Numbered from the stretch's first letter, positions 44,826 through 53,861 are shown. The stretch: DNA of 64,000 nucleotides from Candidatus Thermochlorobacter aerophilus (GCA_002794105.1 PHFL01000001.1:41082-105081), one strand, 5' to 3'. Notes: a model not told the origin generated them from the sequence alone. Made by a program: numbers and translations.

Positions 44826-45611
44826 ATGCAAACCATACGACTTGGCATCACCGCATGCTCTAAAACTCCCCAATACATCAGCTGGCTACGTTACGGCGAA
44901 AAATTTGGCTATCGCATTGAGTGCGTCGAACTGCACTTTGAAGGCAAACCACACGACGAACTTCTTGAAGAGAATCTTGACATCTTAGACACACTCGACG
45001 CTATTGTTTTTTCAGGCGGCGAAGATATTGAGCCACATCGGTTTGGCATGCAGCTTAGCCATGAGGAACTGGCGCACTTGGAGGTTGTTTCGGTTCCAGA
45101 ACGCGATGAGATGGAATGGGCACTGGCTCAAGCCAGTTTGGCGCAGCGCTTGCCGATTTTAGGAATTTGCCGCGGTATGCAACTGCTCAATGTGGTCATG
45201 GGCGGAACGCTGCACTTGGATATTGAAAAGCAAGCCATTTCTACTACCACGCACAAGAAAATCAGCCAAGAGCATAGCCGCTATCACACGGTCACATTAG
45301 ATAAGCCTTCACTCCTTCATGAGCTTATCGGTGTGGCGCATACAGAGTTTGTCAGCTCGCGTCATCATCAAGCGGTTGCAAAAATTGGCGATGGGCTTAA
45401 ACCTGTCGGCTTTTCGCCAGATGGCATCATTGAAGCGTTGGAATCATCGATGCCAGAGCAACTGCTTTTGCTAGTGCAGTGGCATCCTGAACGCATGTGG
45501 CTCGAGTCTGAGCGTGAGCGACGACCCGAGCTCAACAATGCGTTTTCAGAGAATTTGCTTAGAGGTTTTCTTTGCCTTATTGCCGAGCATAAATCTCAAC
45601 CTATTGCATGA
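44826..45611 (+). CDS. Gamma-glutamyl-gamma-aminobutyrate hydrolase-like class I amidotransferase (peptidase C26)
   Basis: A 261-residue hydrolase with the glutamine amidotransferase fold. The nucleophile elbow is PILGICRGMQLLNVVMGGTL with Cys near residue 117, and the His-Glu pair is in LLLVQWHPERMWLE near residue 220. FSGGEDIEPHRFG is typical of PuuD-like enzymes. The natural substrate may be gamma-glutamyl-GABA or another gamma-glutamyl amide. It starts a run with cobS, whose GTG begins right after this stop codon. A role in corrinoid metabolism is possible from position alone. Confidence 0.85.
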   Translation: MQTIRLGITACSKTPQYISWLRYGEKFGYRIECVELHFEGKPHDELLEENLDILDTLDAIVFSGGEDIEPHRFGMQLSHEELAHLEVVSVPERDEMEWALAQASLAQRLPILGICRGMQLLNVVMGGTLHLDIEKQAISTTTHKKISQEHSRYHTVTLDKPSLLHELIGVAHTEFVSSRHHQAVAKIGDGLKPVGFSPDGIIEALESSMPEQLLLLVQWHPERMWLESERERRPELNNAFSENLLRGFLCLIAEHKSQPIA

Positions 45612-46412
45612 GTGTTGAGGGCACAGTGGAATATCTTTTTGATAGCGGTCATGTTTCTGACGCGCCTGCCCGTTGGTCGCTGGGTGCGTTATGAGCAGTC
45701 TTTGCTGGCGCATTGCACCGTGTATTTTCCGTTAGTTGGTGCAGGCGTTGGGGCTTTTGGTGCTGGCGTGCTGTGGTTAGGTGCCATGCTCTTGCCATTG
45801 CCGCTTGCTGTGCTGCTTTCCATGCTAAGCACGATTTTGCTTACAGGGGCTTTTCATGAAGATGGGCTTGCCGATAGCGCCGATGGCTTCGGTGGCGCCA
45901 GCGACGCTGCACGTGTCTTGGAAATTATGCGCGATAGCCGCATCGGCACATATGGTGCAATTGCCCTGTGGTTTCTTCTGACGGCAAAGTGGACACTGCT
46001 GACGCAACTTGGTAGCTTAGACCTTGAGACGGCAATGCTTTCCTTGATTGTGGCGCATACGGCTGGACGCTGGTCGAGCCTTTGGCTTATTTGGCGTTTG
46101 CCCTATGTGCGAGCTGAATCGGCCACTTCAAAACCCTTTGCCAGTGCGGTTACGGCTTCACGCTTTTGGCTGGCTCTGCTAAGTTTTGGTGCAATTAGCC
46201 TGCTTTGCTTTCGCGCATTTGCTCTTGGCATTGTAGGTTTTGCGTTTCTTGCCAGTTTTCTTTCTGCCAAATTTTCAGCGCGCCGCATCGGTGGCATCAC
46301 AGGCGATGTGCTTGGCGCCGCCAATCAGATTAGCGAAGTTTCGCTATATTTTGTCATCTTGATTTTCAAAAACGCTCCAAATTTGCAGTTACTGGCATGG
46401 ACATTTTTTTAG
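45612..46412 (+). CDS. cobS: CobS, adenosylcobinamide-GDP ribazoletransferase
   Basis: The last step of cobalamin assembly: joins adenosylcobinamide-GDP and alpha-ribazole phosphate in the inner membrane. The 266 residues have FLTRLPVG near the N-terminus and the family motif GAFHEDGLADSADGFGGAS with RVLEIMRDSRIGTYGA, both intact. Six or so hydrophobic segments are visible. It begins with GTG directly after the stop of the amidotransferase gene and overlaps the downstream phosphatase gene by 16 bases. No cobalamin riboswitch was recognised upstream of the run. Confidence 0.95.
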   Translation: MLRAQWNIFLIAVMFLTRLPVGRWVRYEQSLLAHCTVYFPLVGAGVGAFGAGVLWLGAMLLPLPLAVLLSMLSTILLTGAFHEDGLADSADGFGGASDAARVLEIMRDSRIGTYGAIALWFLLTAKWTLLTQLGSLDLETAMLSLIVAHTAGRWSSLWLIWRLPYVRAESATSKPFASAVTASRFWLALLSFGAISLLCFRAFALGIVGFAFLASFLSAKFSARRIGGITGDVLGAANQISEVSLYFVILIFKNAPNLQLLAWTFF

Positions 46413-46981
46413 TGCGCCACACGGAAGTTGAACAAAATAGTCAGGCGCGCTGTATTGGTCACACCAATGTTCCACTTTCAGAACTTGGTCGGCGCAATAT
46501 CCACCTTGTGGCGGCTCGCTTAGTGACACTCAAGCCAGAGCTCATTATTTCAAGCGACCTTGACCGCTGCCTCGAACTTGCCAAAGCTGCTGCCTCTCAA
46601 CTTGGACTTGAGCCAGACCCTACACCAGCTTGGCGTGAAGTCAATTTCGGTCAGTGGGAAAATCGCACTTGGGAAGACATTGAAACCCATGACAGTATCG
46701 TGCTTCAGGCATGGATGAAAGACTTTGTGCGCGTGGCGCCGCCCGATGGTGAATCTTTCCAATCACTTCACCACCGCATCAGTCTGCAAATGGATTTACT
46801 TCTGCAACGCCCCGAGCAACGGATTGTGATTGTGACGCATGCTGGTCCCATGCGCGCCGCACTTTGCCACGCTATCGGCTTACCCCTTCAGCGTGCGTTT
46901 TCTGTCGATGTCGCGTTTGGGGGCATTTTGCATTTGCAATACACCAATGGTCAATGGTCATTGCATGGTCTTAACAACTAA
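46397..46981 (+). CDS. cobC: Histidine phosphatase, alpha-ribazole phosphatase-like (CobC)
   Basis: A 194-residue histidine phosphatase. The phospho-His is in FLVRHTEVEQ near residue 8, with Arg before it, and the second His in VTHAGPMRAAL. SSDLDRCLELAKAAA and WREVNFGQWENRTWEDIE match the alpha-ribazole phosphatase branch. It overlaps cobS by 16 bases, so removal of phosphate from alpha-ribazole phosphate, or from cobalamin phosphate, in the same pathway is likely. The assignment relies partly on this context. Confidence 0.85.
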   Translation: MDIFLVRHTEVEQNSQARCIGHTNVPLSELGRRNIHLVAARLVTLKPELIISSDLDRCLELAKAAASQLGLEPDPTPAWREVNFGQWENRTWEDIETHDSIVLQAWMKDFVRVAPPDGESFQSLHHRISLQMDLLLQRPEQRIVIVTHAGPMRAALCHAIGLPLQRAFSVDVAFGGILHLQYTNGQWSLHGLNN

Positions 46982-47009
46982 ATCATAGCCTCACTTGCGT
47001 CAGGTGCTT

Positions 47010-48701
47010 ATGCTTTCACCTTCACGGTTTTGGCTTAGCGTGATAGTGAGCGCAGGTTTACTCTTGCTTAGTCTTTCGTGCAAAAAAAGTGAAGAGCATG
47101 CTTCTGCCAAAAAGCCTGTTGTGATTGCGATTGCTAACGACTTCGACCACCTCAATCCTCTTCTAATTCAGCTCTCGATTTCTCGTGAAGTCTGCATTCA
47201 GGTTTTTCCTAAACTTGTTCAGGCTGATTTTGATGAAGCCACAGGCGAGGTGCGTTACTTGCCTTGCCTTGCCAAGCGTTGGGAGTTTTCGCCCGATGGA
47301 CGACGCGCCACGTTTTACCTGCGCTCTGACGCACAGTGGGATGACGGACACCCCATCACCGCTGCCGACCTGAAATTCTCTTACCAGCTCTATGCGCATC
47401 CTGCCGTCGCCAGCACCCGCCAGCAGTATGTTCAAGACCTCGTTCGTGACAAAGACGGCAATCTCGACTTCGAGCAGGGCGTGCAAACCCCGAACGATAC
47501 CACACTGATTCTCAACTTTAGCAAACCGCTTGCGCCGCTCGTTATCCTGGACCATTTCTACGACCTCATGCCGATTGCCAAACACATCTTTGAAAAAATT
47601 GACCCTAAGGATTTGCGCGCCAAAGCTGCCGAACTGCCTATTGTCGGCGGCGGACCGTTTAAGGTTGAAAAGTGGGAACGGCAAAAATCACTGGTCTTGG
47701 TCTCTAATCCGCGTTCGGTTTTGCCTCATCCAGCCAAGCTCGAGCGCATTGTGTTTCGTGTCATTCCTGAATACACCACGCGCCTGACCGCTTTCAAGAC
47801 TGGTGAAGTCGATGTCATCATGTCTGCTGGTGGCATCAGTCCGAAAGATGTAAGCGAAGTGCAGCAAAACCCCAATCTTACCATCCTTCCCGTGCGGTTT
47901 CGCAGTTTCGATAGCATCGTCTGGCTCAATATCGATGGCGAAACTTACCGTCGCACTGGCAAAATCGTGCCGAATTTCTTCTTTGGTGATAAGCGTGTGC
48001 GCCAAGCCATGACCTATGCGATTAACCGTCAAGCCATCGCAGAAGGCTTCATGGGCAAAGACCATGCCACCATCGTCAATACTTCGCTTTCACCTGCTTA
48101 CAAAAGCATTTTGCACCCATCCTTACATGGCTACGACTACAATCCTACCAAAGCCCTTGCTTTGCTTGAAGCAGCTGGCTGGAGACGCTCGCAATCGGGG
48201 ATTTTGGAAAAAGATGGAAAGCCTTTTGCGATTACACTGGCTTACCCTGCTGGCAATCAGCGTCGAGCTTATGCGGCTACGGCAATTCAACAAAACCTCA
48301 AAGAAATTGGCATTGAGTGCACGCTCTCAGCAGTTGAGGCAGTGGTTTTCAACGAAAATCAAAATCAACTGCGCTACGATGCTGCGCTGTCTGGACTTTC
48401 CGCTGAAACCCTGCCTTTTCAGCTGACGATTTGGAACTCTGACTTCAAAAATACGCCCTTCAACTCCTCATGTTTTCAACATGCGCGCTTAGACACCATC
48501 TGCATGCGATTGACCGAACCTCTTCCCACTGATAGCGCCCGCCAGTATTGGTATGAATTTCAGGAAATTTTGCACGACGAGCAGCCACGCACTTTCCTTT
48601 ATTACTACGACGAACTGCAAGGCTTCAATGCTCGTCTCAAACATGTTAAGGTCAATATGCTGGCGGTGCTCATCAATGCTCACGAGTGGGAAATTCAGTA
48701 A
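47010..48701 (+). CDS. Peptide/nickel-type ABC transporter substrate-binding lipoprotein (SBP_bac_5)
   Basis: About 563 residues from ATG 47010; a TTG at 46995 is also open. The signal peptide ends LLLLSLSCKKSEE, with a lipobox Cys. The mature protein has the DppA/OppA pattern: CLAKRWEFSPDGRRATFYLR, WDDGHPITAADLKFSYQLY, VGGGPFKVEKWERQKSLVLV, RQAMTYAINRQAIAEGFM and an end near ALINAHEWEIQ. Solutes may be peptides, nickel or a corrinoid-related compound. No permease or ATPase gene is adjacent, so it is an orphan binding protein. It follows the cobC-like gene by 28 bases. Confidence 0.9.
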   Translation: MLSPSRFWLSVIVSAGLLLLSLSCKKSEEHASAKKPVVIAIANDFDHLNPLLIQLSISREVCIQVFPKLVQADFDEATGEVRYLPCLAKRWEFSPDGRRATFYLRSDAQWDDGHPITAADLKFSYQLYAHPAVASTRQQYVQDLVRDKDGNLDFEQGVQTPNDTTLILNFSKPLAPLVILDHFYDLMPIAKHIFEKIDPKDLRAKAAELPIVGGGPFKVEKWERQKSLVLVSNPRSVLPHPAKLERIVFRVIPEYTTRLTAFKTGEVDVIMSAGGISPKDVSEVQQNPNLTILPVRFRSFDSIVWLNIDGETYRRTGKIVPNFFFGDKRVRQAMTYAINRQAIAEGFMGKDHATIVNTSLSPAYKSILHPSLHGYDYNPTKALALLEAAGWRRSQSGILEKDGKPFAITLAYPAGNQRRAYAATAIQQNLKEIGIECTLSAVEAVVFNENQNQLRYDAALSGLSAETLPFQLTIWNSDFKNTPFNSSCFQHARLDTICMRLTEPLPTDSARQYWYEFQEILHDEQPRTFLYYYDELQGFNARLKHVKVNMLAVLINAHEWEIQ

Positions 48702-48791
48702 GTGCTACAAATGTGACTTTTTCATTACTGAAATTTTAGCTAACTTGCGCCCGACTGTGTTAAAAAACCTACCAGCTACATATTTGGTAAC

Positions 48792-49310
48792 ATGGACATC
48801 AGCAGTTTCCTCTTTGTTTTCTTAGGTGCTCAGGTTGTTGTGGCATCCGTTGGCACTGTTGTTGCCCGCAATCCTGTCACAAGTGCGCTGTTTTTGGTCT
48901 TGAACTTCTTTGCGCTGGGCGGTCTTTACTTGCTTTTGCAGGCGCAGTTTATTGCCGTCGTGCAGGTGTTGGTCTATGCTGGCGCTATCATGGTGCTTTT
49001 TCTTTTCACCATCATGCTACTCAATTTGGATGATGAAGCGGCGCTTTCCGAAAATTTTGACCTCAAAAAAGGCTTTGCTGTATTGCTCTCTGCGGCTTTG
49101 CTCGTTGAAATGCTCTACATCTTGAGTTTGAAGCTGGATTTGCCAATTAAGCAAAGCACGCTCACTGCGGCTCAAATTGGCGAAGCCAAATTCATTGGGC
49201 GTGAGCTTCTGACCAATTTTCTCTTTCCCTTTGAAATTGTCTCTGTGCTCTTGCTTCTTGCTATCGTCGGTGCTGTGGTTTTATCCAAGAAAAAACTCCA
49301 TACCTCTTGA
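48792..49310 (+). CDS. nuoJ: NuoJ, NADH-quinone oxidoreductase subunit J, outside a nuo operon
   Basis: A 172-residue membrane subunit of complex I. The five-helix pattern and the motif ARNPVTSALFLVLNFFALGG, then LYLLLQAQFIAVVQVLVYAG and AIMVLFLFTIMLLNLDDE, are diagnostic for NuoJ. In most genomes nuoJ lies between nuoI and nuoK; here the neighbours are a peptide-binding lipoprotein and a BMP lipoprotein, whose start comes 6 bases after the nuoJ stop. Whether this is the only nuoJ of the genome or a second copy cannot be decided in the window. Confidence 0.93.
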   Translation: MDISSFLFVFLGAQVVVASVGTVVARNPVTSALFLVLNFFALGGLYLLLQAQFIAVVQVLVYAGAIMVLFLFTIMLLNLDDEAALSENFDLKKGFAVLLSAALLVEMLYILSLKLDLPIKQSTLTAAQIGEAKFIGRELLTNFLFPFEIVSVLLLLAIVGAVVLSKKKLHTS

Positions 49311-49316
49311 ACAGAC

Positions 49317-50366
49317 ATGCAGGTTCATCACTTACTTTTTCTTTTGAGCCTTGCACTTTTCGCTGTCGGTTGTGTACGGAAGAAAGATGGTGCAAAGCTG
49401 GTAGAACCTTCTGGTTCAGCGGCATTCAAGGTTGGATTAGTTTTTGATGTGGGCGGCAGGGGCGATAAATCTTTCAACGATGCGGCTTTTGCTGGCTTGG
49501 AGCGCGCCGTAAAAGACTTTTCACTTAAACTCGAATACATTGAGCCCGGCGCTGGAGCAGACCGCAAAACTGCTCTTGAACAACTGGCTGCACAGCCCGA
49601 CGTCAAATTGATTGTCGGTGCAGGCTTTATTTTTACAGACGATATTACCGATGTTGCTTTGGCATTCCCTGACAAAAAGTTTGCCTGTGTCGATTACACT
49701 TTAGATAGCACACGCAAAATTCCCGATAACCTGTTACCTATCCTGTTCAAGGAAGAAGAAGGCTCGTTTTTGGTGGGCGCCATCGCCGCGCTGACAAGCA
49801 AAACTGGCGTCATTGGTTTCGTCGGCGGAATGGATTCACCTCTGATTAAAAAGTTTGAGCGCGGTTACATCAATGGAGCAAAGTATGTGCGCCCTGACAT
49901 CAAGGTTGAAGTGGGCTATGCAGGTTTAAGTGGCGAAGGCTTCAACAATCCCGTCAAAGGCAAAGAACTTGCTCTGATTCAATACGGACGCAATGCCGAT
50001 GTGATTTACCACGCTTCTGGCAAAACTGGCGACGGTGTCTTTGATGCCGCTCGTGAAAAACAAAGGTTCGTCATCGGTGTCGATATGAACCAAGAAGATG
50101 CCGCACCTGGGCTAGTACTGACCAGCATGGTTAAACTCGTCGACAATGCTGTCTACGAAGTTGCACGACAGGTTAAAGATGGCACCTTTCAGGGCGGTCG
50201 TCCTCTTATCTTGGGCTTAGCTTCAAAAGGCGTCGACTACGTCTATAACGAAAAAAACAAGCCCCTTATCCCCGATGATGTGCGCGCCAAAGTGGAGGAC
50301 CTGCGCGCCAAAATCATCAGCGGCGAAATTCAACCACTTGGAACATCTTCTCAAACAAACCCATAA
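49317..50366 (+). CDS. BMP-family basic membrane lipoprotein (PnrA-like)
   Basis: A 349-residue periplasmic binding lipoprotein. The signal peptide ends LFAVGCVRKKD with the lipobox Cys near residue 19. The mature protein shows VGLVFDVGGRGDKSFNDAAF, then AGLERA, FACVDY, LFKEEEGSFLVGAIAALTSK, GFVGGMDSPLIKKFERGYING, and VIYHASGKTGDGVFDAA, the conserved features of the Med/PnrA/BMP family. Relatives bind purine nucleosides for an ABC importer. No permease or ATPase genes are near. It starts only 6 bases after nuoJ. Confidence 0.92.
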   Translation: MQVHHLLFLLSLALFAVGCVRKKDGAKLVEPSGSAAFKVGLVFDVGGRGDKSFNDAAFAGLERAVKDFSLKLEYIEPGAGADRKTALEQLAAQPDVKLIVGAGFIFTDDITDVALAFPDKKFACVDYTLDSTRKIPDNLLPILFKEEEGSFLVGAIAALTSKTGVIGFVGGMDSPLIKKFERGYINGAKYVRPDIKVEVGYAGLSGEGFNNPVKGKELALIQYGRNADVIYHASGKTGDGVFDAAREKQRFVIGVDMNQEDAAPGLVLTSMVKLVDNAVYEVARQVKDGTFQGGRPLILGLASKGVDYVYNEKNKPLIPDDVRAKVEDLRAKIISGEIQPLGTSSQTNP

Positions 50367-50379
50367 AACAAACACGACT

Positions 50380-50913
50380 ATGCAAAAACTTCTTTTCTTT
50401 TTGCTTATTCTCGGTCTCTCTGGCTTGCTTGGCTGCGGTCCCAGCAAAGAGCAACTTCAGACGCTTGAAGAGCTCAAAAAACTTGCCAGCGAAGCTGCCT
50501 CAACACATGAGACTTTCATGAAAGCACATCAGAAGGAAGATGAAGACCACAAGCGCATGGAACAGCGCTACGACTCACTCAAAGCTGCTGGGAAATCTAC
50601 GCCTGCTATGGACTCTATGGTTGCCGCACATAAGGCTCTGCTTTCGCAGCACGAGACCGTAATGAACGCGCAAATGGAAAAACTCAAGTCGTTTGATGAA
50701 GTTGTCAAAAAATATACCGCCAAAATCGGTGAGCTTGCCGAGATGAAAAAAGCGCTTGAACAAATGAAGAAAGATGTTGAAGAAATGAAAGCAGCTCATG
50801 AAAAGATGATGCAAGAGCATGCACAAATTGATGCTGACCACAAAAAGTTCGATGAAATGGCCGCTGCCGCGGCGCAAACACAAACTCAAGCTGCCGCCAA
50901 AGGCAAAAAATAA
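50380..50913 (+). CDS. Coiled-coil lipoprotein A
   Basis: About 177 residues from ATG 50380 (MQKLLFFLLILGLSGLLGCG), with lipobox LLGC. A frame open to 50275 overlaps the BMP gene and would bury the signal. The mature protein is almost entirely helical, with heptad-like repeats rich in Lys, Glu and Met (MKKALEQMKKDVEEMKAAHE) and an Ala/Gln-rich C-terminus ending GKK. It resembles Lpp-like or spacer lipoproteins in composition, but no family was recognised. The AAHKALLSQHE motif has a relative (KAHQKLVDEHE) in the next gene. Confidence 0.7.
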   Translation: MQKLLFFLLILGLSGLLGCGPSKEQLQTLEELKKLASEAASTHETFMKAHQKEDEDHKRMEQRYDSLKAAGKSTPAMDSMVAAHKALLSQHETVMNAQMEKLKSFDEVVKKYTAKIGELAEMKKALEQMKKDVEEMKAAHEKMMQEHAQIDADHKKFDEMAAAAAQTQTQAAAKGKK

Positions 50914-51062
50914 CCTAATTAATTTTGTATTTTTCGGGAAAGCATTGTAAAGGAAAAGCCTGAGCACAAAGTGCAGTCAGCCAGCTGTTTTGATTTACAA
51001 TGCTTTCTCTTTGTCAAACATGCGTTGTTGCGCTTAACTTTTCTCAGTCCGCCGAGACCAAC

Positions 51063-51677
51063 ATGAACATGAGAACCACTTACCTTTCAGGGTTTCTTCT
51101 TGCGTGCTTGTGCGCTGGAGTTTTAGTCAGTTGCCAACCTCCCGCTGAGAATAAGACCCTTGCTTCTGAAATTGAACAGTTCGTCAGCGCCCTCGAGCAA
51201 GACATCGCTAAGTTTGACGGCAATCAAACCTACCTCAACAGCGAGCAAAAAACTTACAACGAAAAAAATGCCGCACTCAAGAAAAAGCTTGGCAAAAACG
51301 ATTCTGTCTATAACGCCCTTACCAAAGCTCATCAAAAACTTGTCGATGAGCACGAAAATAAGCTCGCTGCACTTAAAGACTTAGCAGAAGCCAGCAAACA
51401 GCTCATTCCAAAGCTTTTAGATGGTTCATTTGCCTTTGACAGGCGGCTTATTGAAGAAGATTTCAAGGGCGGTACCCATGAAGGCAAAACTTTTGATGGT
51501 TTCAAGCAAAAAGCCGAGAAACTTCGTGAAGAACTTAATGCATTTATGCCCCGACATGAAGCACTTGATGCACAGATTAAGCTTTATGAGCAGAAATTAG
51601 ACAGCCTTGAGCGCGCTTCTCAAGTTGCTGAAACTGCTTCATCTCCTCAACGCCCAAAACCACGCCGAGCAAAGTAA
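51063..51677 (+). CDS. Coiled-coil lipoprotein B
   Basis: About 204 residues from ATG 51063 (MNMRTTYLSGFLLACLCAGV) with lipobox LVSC. The frame is open to 51000 without a signal. The mature part is helical and charged, with EIEQFVSALEQDIAKFDGNQ, KAHQKLVDEHENKLAALKDL and ALDAQIKLYEQKLDSLERA, and a Pro/Arg-rich basic tail. It is similar in design to lipoprotein A just upstream, and the two may be distant paralogues. Function unknown. Confidence 0.68.
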   Translation: MNMRTTYLSGFLLACLCAGVLVSCQPPAENKTLASEIEQFVSALEQDIAKFDGNQTYLNSEQKTYNEKNAALKKKLGKNDSVYNALTKAHQKLVDEHENKLAALKDLAEASKQLIPKLLDGSFAFDRRLIEEDFKGGTHEGKTFDGFKQKAEKLREELNAFMPRHEALDAQIKLYEQKLDSLERASQVAETASSPQRPKPRRAK

Positions 51678-51758
51678 CTTTTAGAGACGCAAGGCAAAAC
51701 CTTGGTTCTCGCTCTTAAAAATGAACGAACTATCAGTAGCGAGACCCTAACATTGGAA

Positions 51759-51765
51759 AAGGAGG
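51759..51765 (+). promoter_or_regulatory. Strong Shine-Dalgarno sequence of the epimerase gene
   Basis: AAGGAGG at 51759-51765 lies 5 bases before ATG 51771. It is the best ribosome-binding site noticed in a window where most genes lack a clear one, and it decides the start of the epimerase gene over the longer frame from 51702. Confidence 0.7.
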
Positions 51766-51770
51766 AAACT

Positions 51771-52772
51771 ATGAGTGTTCTTGTTACAGGCGCCACGGGT
51801 TTCATTGGGTCTGCACTTGCCCGACAATTGGTTCGCCGCGGCGAAAGAGTTGTTCTGCTCGTACGGCGACAATCTAAGCTCTATGCTATTGAAGATATTC
51901 TTGATTCCGTTGAACTGCGTTATGGCGATGTCACTGACTTGGAGTCTCTGCAAGCCGCTATGCACGGCATAGATTACGTCTACCACTGCGCTGGTAAAGC
52001 CTACATCGGTCCCAAAAAAGCTGAAGAACTGTATCGCATCAATGTAGAAGGCACGAAAAATGTGCTACGCGCTGCTGAACGCCACCATGTCAAACGACTT
52101 ATCTACACCAGTTCCATCTCAGCAATTGGTATTACAGGAACAAAACAGCCTGCCGATGAATCCCAGACATGGAACTTAGACGAACTCAATGTACCATACT
52201 ACACAACCAAGCACCTTGCGGAAGAAGAAGTGCGCAAAGCTGCCCAAAATCAGCTCGACTGCGTAATTGTCAATCCAAGTTATGTCTTTGGCGCCGGAGA
52301 CATCAACTTTCACGCTGGACGACTTATTCGCGATTTGTATTATCACAAAATTCCTGCCTATCCCACAGGCGGTATCTGCGTAGCCGATGTGGAAGATGTC
52401 GCTGAAGGGCATATTGCCGCTATGGAAAAAGGCAAGTGTGGGGAGCGCTACATTTTGGGTGGTGAAAATTTAACCTACAAGCAAGTGTTCGATATCATCT
52501 GCCAAGTGGTCGGTGCGCCCAGAGTGCTCATTCCACTTTCCGAAAGCATTGTCAAAATTTTCATCGCGCTGACTGCTAAAGCGCGCCGCCTGCATCGGAT
52601 TACTTCACTAGCAAATCGTGAAATTCTACTTTCTGCCAGTAAGTTTTTCTACTTCACTTCTGAAAAAGCCAAACGTGAATTAGGGTTCGATAACCGTCGC
52701 AGCGTGGGCGAAGCATTTGTGGAAACCATTGCCCGTTCGTTTTCGTGGTATCGCTCCCGACAGCTCATCTAA
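51771..52772 (+). CDS. NAD-dependent epimerase/dehydratase (extended SDR, HpnA/DFR-like)
   Basis: About 333 residues from ATG 51771 with a strong Shine-Dalgarno before it. The Rossmann motif is VLVTGATGFIGSALARQLVR. VYHCAGKAYIGPKKAEELYR and NVEGTKNVLRAAERHHVKRL follow, then IYTSSISAIG and the catalytic YYTTKHLAEEE (YxxxK). VNPSYVFGAGD and YILGGENLTY are shared with the dihydroflavonol-reductase-like and hopanoid-associated HpnA group. Substrate unknown; a sugar, sterol or isoprenoid is possible. It stands after the coiled-coil lipoproteins and converges with the PuhE-like gene. Confidence 0.85.
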   Translation: MSVLVTGATGFIGSALARQLVRRGERVVLLVRRQSKLYAIEDILDSVELRYGDVTDLESLQAAMHGIDYVYHCAGKAYIGPKKAEELYRINVEGTKNVLRAAERHHVKRLIYTSSISAIGITGTKQPADESQTWNLDELNVPYYTTKHLAEEEVRKAAQNQLDCVIVNPSYVFGAGDINFHAGRLIRDLYYHKIPAYPTGGICVADVEDVAEGHIAAMEKGKCGERYILGGENLTYKQVFDIICQVVGAPRVLIPLSESIVKIFIALTAKARRLHRITSLANREILLSASKFFYFTSEKAKRELGFDNRRSVGEAFVETIARSFSWYRSRQLI

Positions 52773-52831
52773 TGCAGACTTTCGCTGACACTAACTTTCG
52801 CTAAGCATTATGCTCAGTGCGTCGCATTTAG

Positions 52832-53749
52832 CTAGTGCAACCGCTTGATAACAATATCCCAAAGGGATTGATTGAGCGGTAGCACCAAGAGCCAATGCTC
52901 AAGCAGTGCCATAAGTGCCATCGTGCCGATGATGGCAAATCCGACACGTCGCCATTGCGGCTCTTGTGCCATACCGACCTTTTTTAGCAGCTGCGCAACC
53001 AGTAGCGTGCAAAATGTAATTGAGAACGGAAAAAGCCAGTTCATGTGTGCAATCGTCATGTATTGGGTCATGTCGGCAACTGTATCTGGCACAAACTCTC
53101 GCCCTGTATTCATCACCCCCAAAAATATGTTCAACTTGGCAGATTGATGCATAAACCAGTACATCAAAAACGTGTAGACTCCGAACTTATTTTTTGCACC
53201 AATACCTAGCACAATCATCAATCCCACTAATCCCAACACTAACCCTTCATGATAGAGACTTCGATGGATTGCTTTGAAAAATCCAATAACCGACGGCCCT
53301 ACCGTAAAGATGGGACGCACCTGCGGTCCAACGATATAACCCGTGTAGAAACTGACTTCTACAAATGCCCAGACAATTGAGCCTGCTGTAAAAGTTAAAA
53401 ATGCGCTTGCGACCGTTTCAGATTGCCGATGAGCATAGAGTGTATAGATTGCTCCTAGCATCAATGCTAATGCAATGCCAAAGACAACTGCCCGATAATT
53501 CGGCTGAAAATTAAAGTAAATGATAGCTGCTGTAGATAGCCACCAGAATACGACCGAGTATATTACCCCAGAGGCAATTAAGGCATAGAGACGCCACTGC
53601 GAGTCATTTAGCCTAACTGAGACTTCTTCGGTAAGTCGTGCAAATGCTGTTTTGTTTTGGGTGGGTTCATTTGGGTTATCATTTGAAATGTCTAATGTTC
53701 CATTGCGGTGAGCCAAGCTTGATTGGCGCACAGTCTTTACTGCAGACAT
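52832..53749 (-). CDS. PuhE-like (DUF3623) photosynthetic complex assembly membrane protein
   Basis: A 305-residue protein with seven or eight membrane helices after a 45-residue soluble N-terminus. The region FMHQSAKLNIFLGVMNTGRE, then FVPDTVADMTQYM and HMNWLFPFSITFCTLLVAQL, matches my memory of PuhE (AKLNLFLGVPN..EFLP..HL..Y..MNWLFPFS). FVEVSFYTGYIVGP and SLYHEGLVLGLVGL also fit. PuhE is known near puhA in purple bacteria and assists reaction-centre assembly. Here the neighbours are an epimerase and nfu/mrp, with carotenoid genes 3-8 kb away. It appears to be transcribed alone. The identification is from motifs only. Confidence 0.62.
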   Translation of the reverse strand: MSAVKTVRQSSLAHRNGTLDISNDNPNEPTQNKTAFARLTEEVSVRLNDSQWRLYALIASGVIYSVVFWWLSTAAIIYFNFQPNYRAVVFGIALALMLGAIYTLYAHRQSETVASAFLTFTAGSIVWAFVEVSFYTGYIVGPQVRPIFTVGPSVIGFFKAIHRSLYHEGLVLGLVGLMIVLGIGAKNKFGVYTFLMYWFMHQSAKLNIFLGVMNTGREFVPDTVADMTQYMTIAHMNWLFPFSITFCTLLVAQLLKKVGMAQEPQWRRVGFAIIGTMALMALLEHWLLVLPLNQSLWDIVIKRLH

Positions 53750-53861
53750 ACTTTGCTCCTTTCAATGTTCATGTCTTTTTGCAGCACAATAGCTACACGC
53801 AATTTAGCCTAAGTTAAAGGCTTTTCAAACCTTGCTTCACTGCTTGCTGCCATAGAACCTA

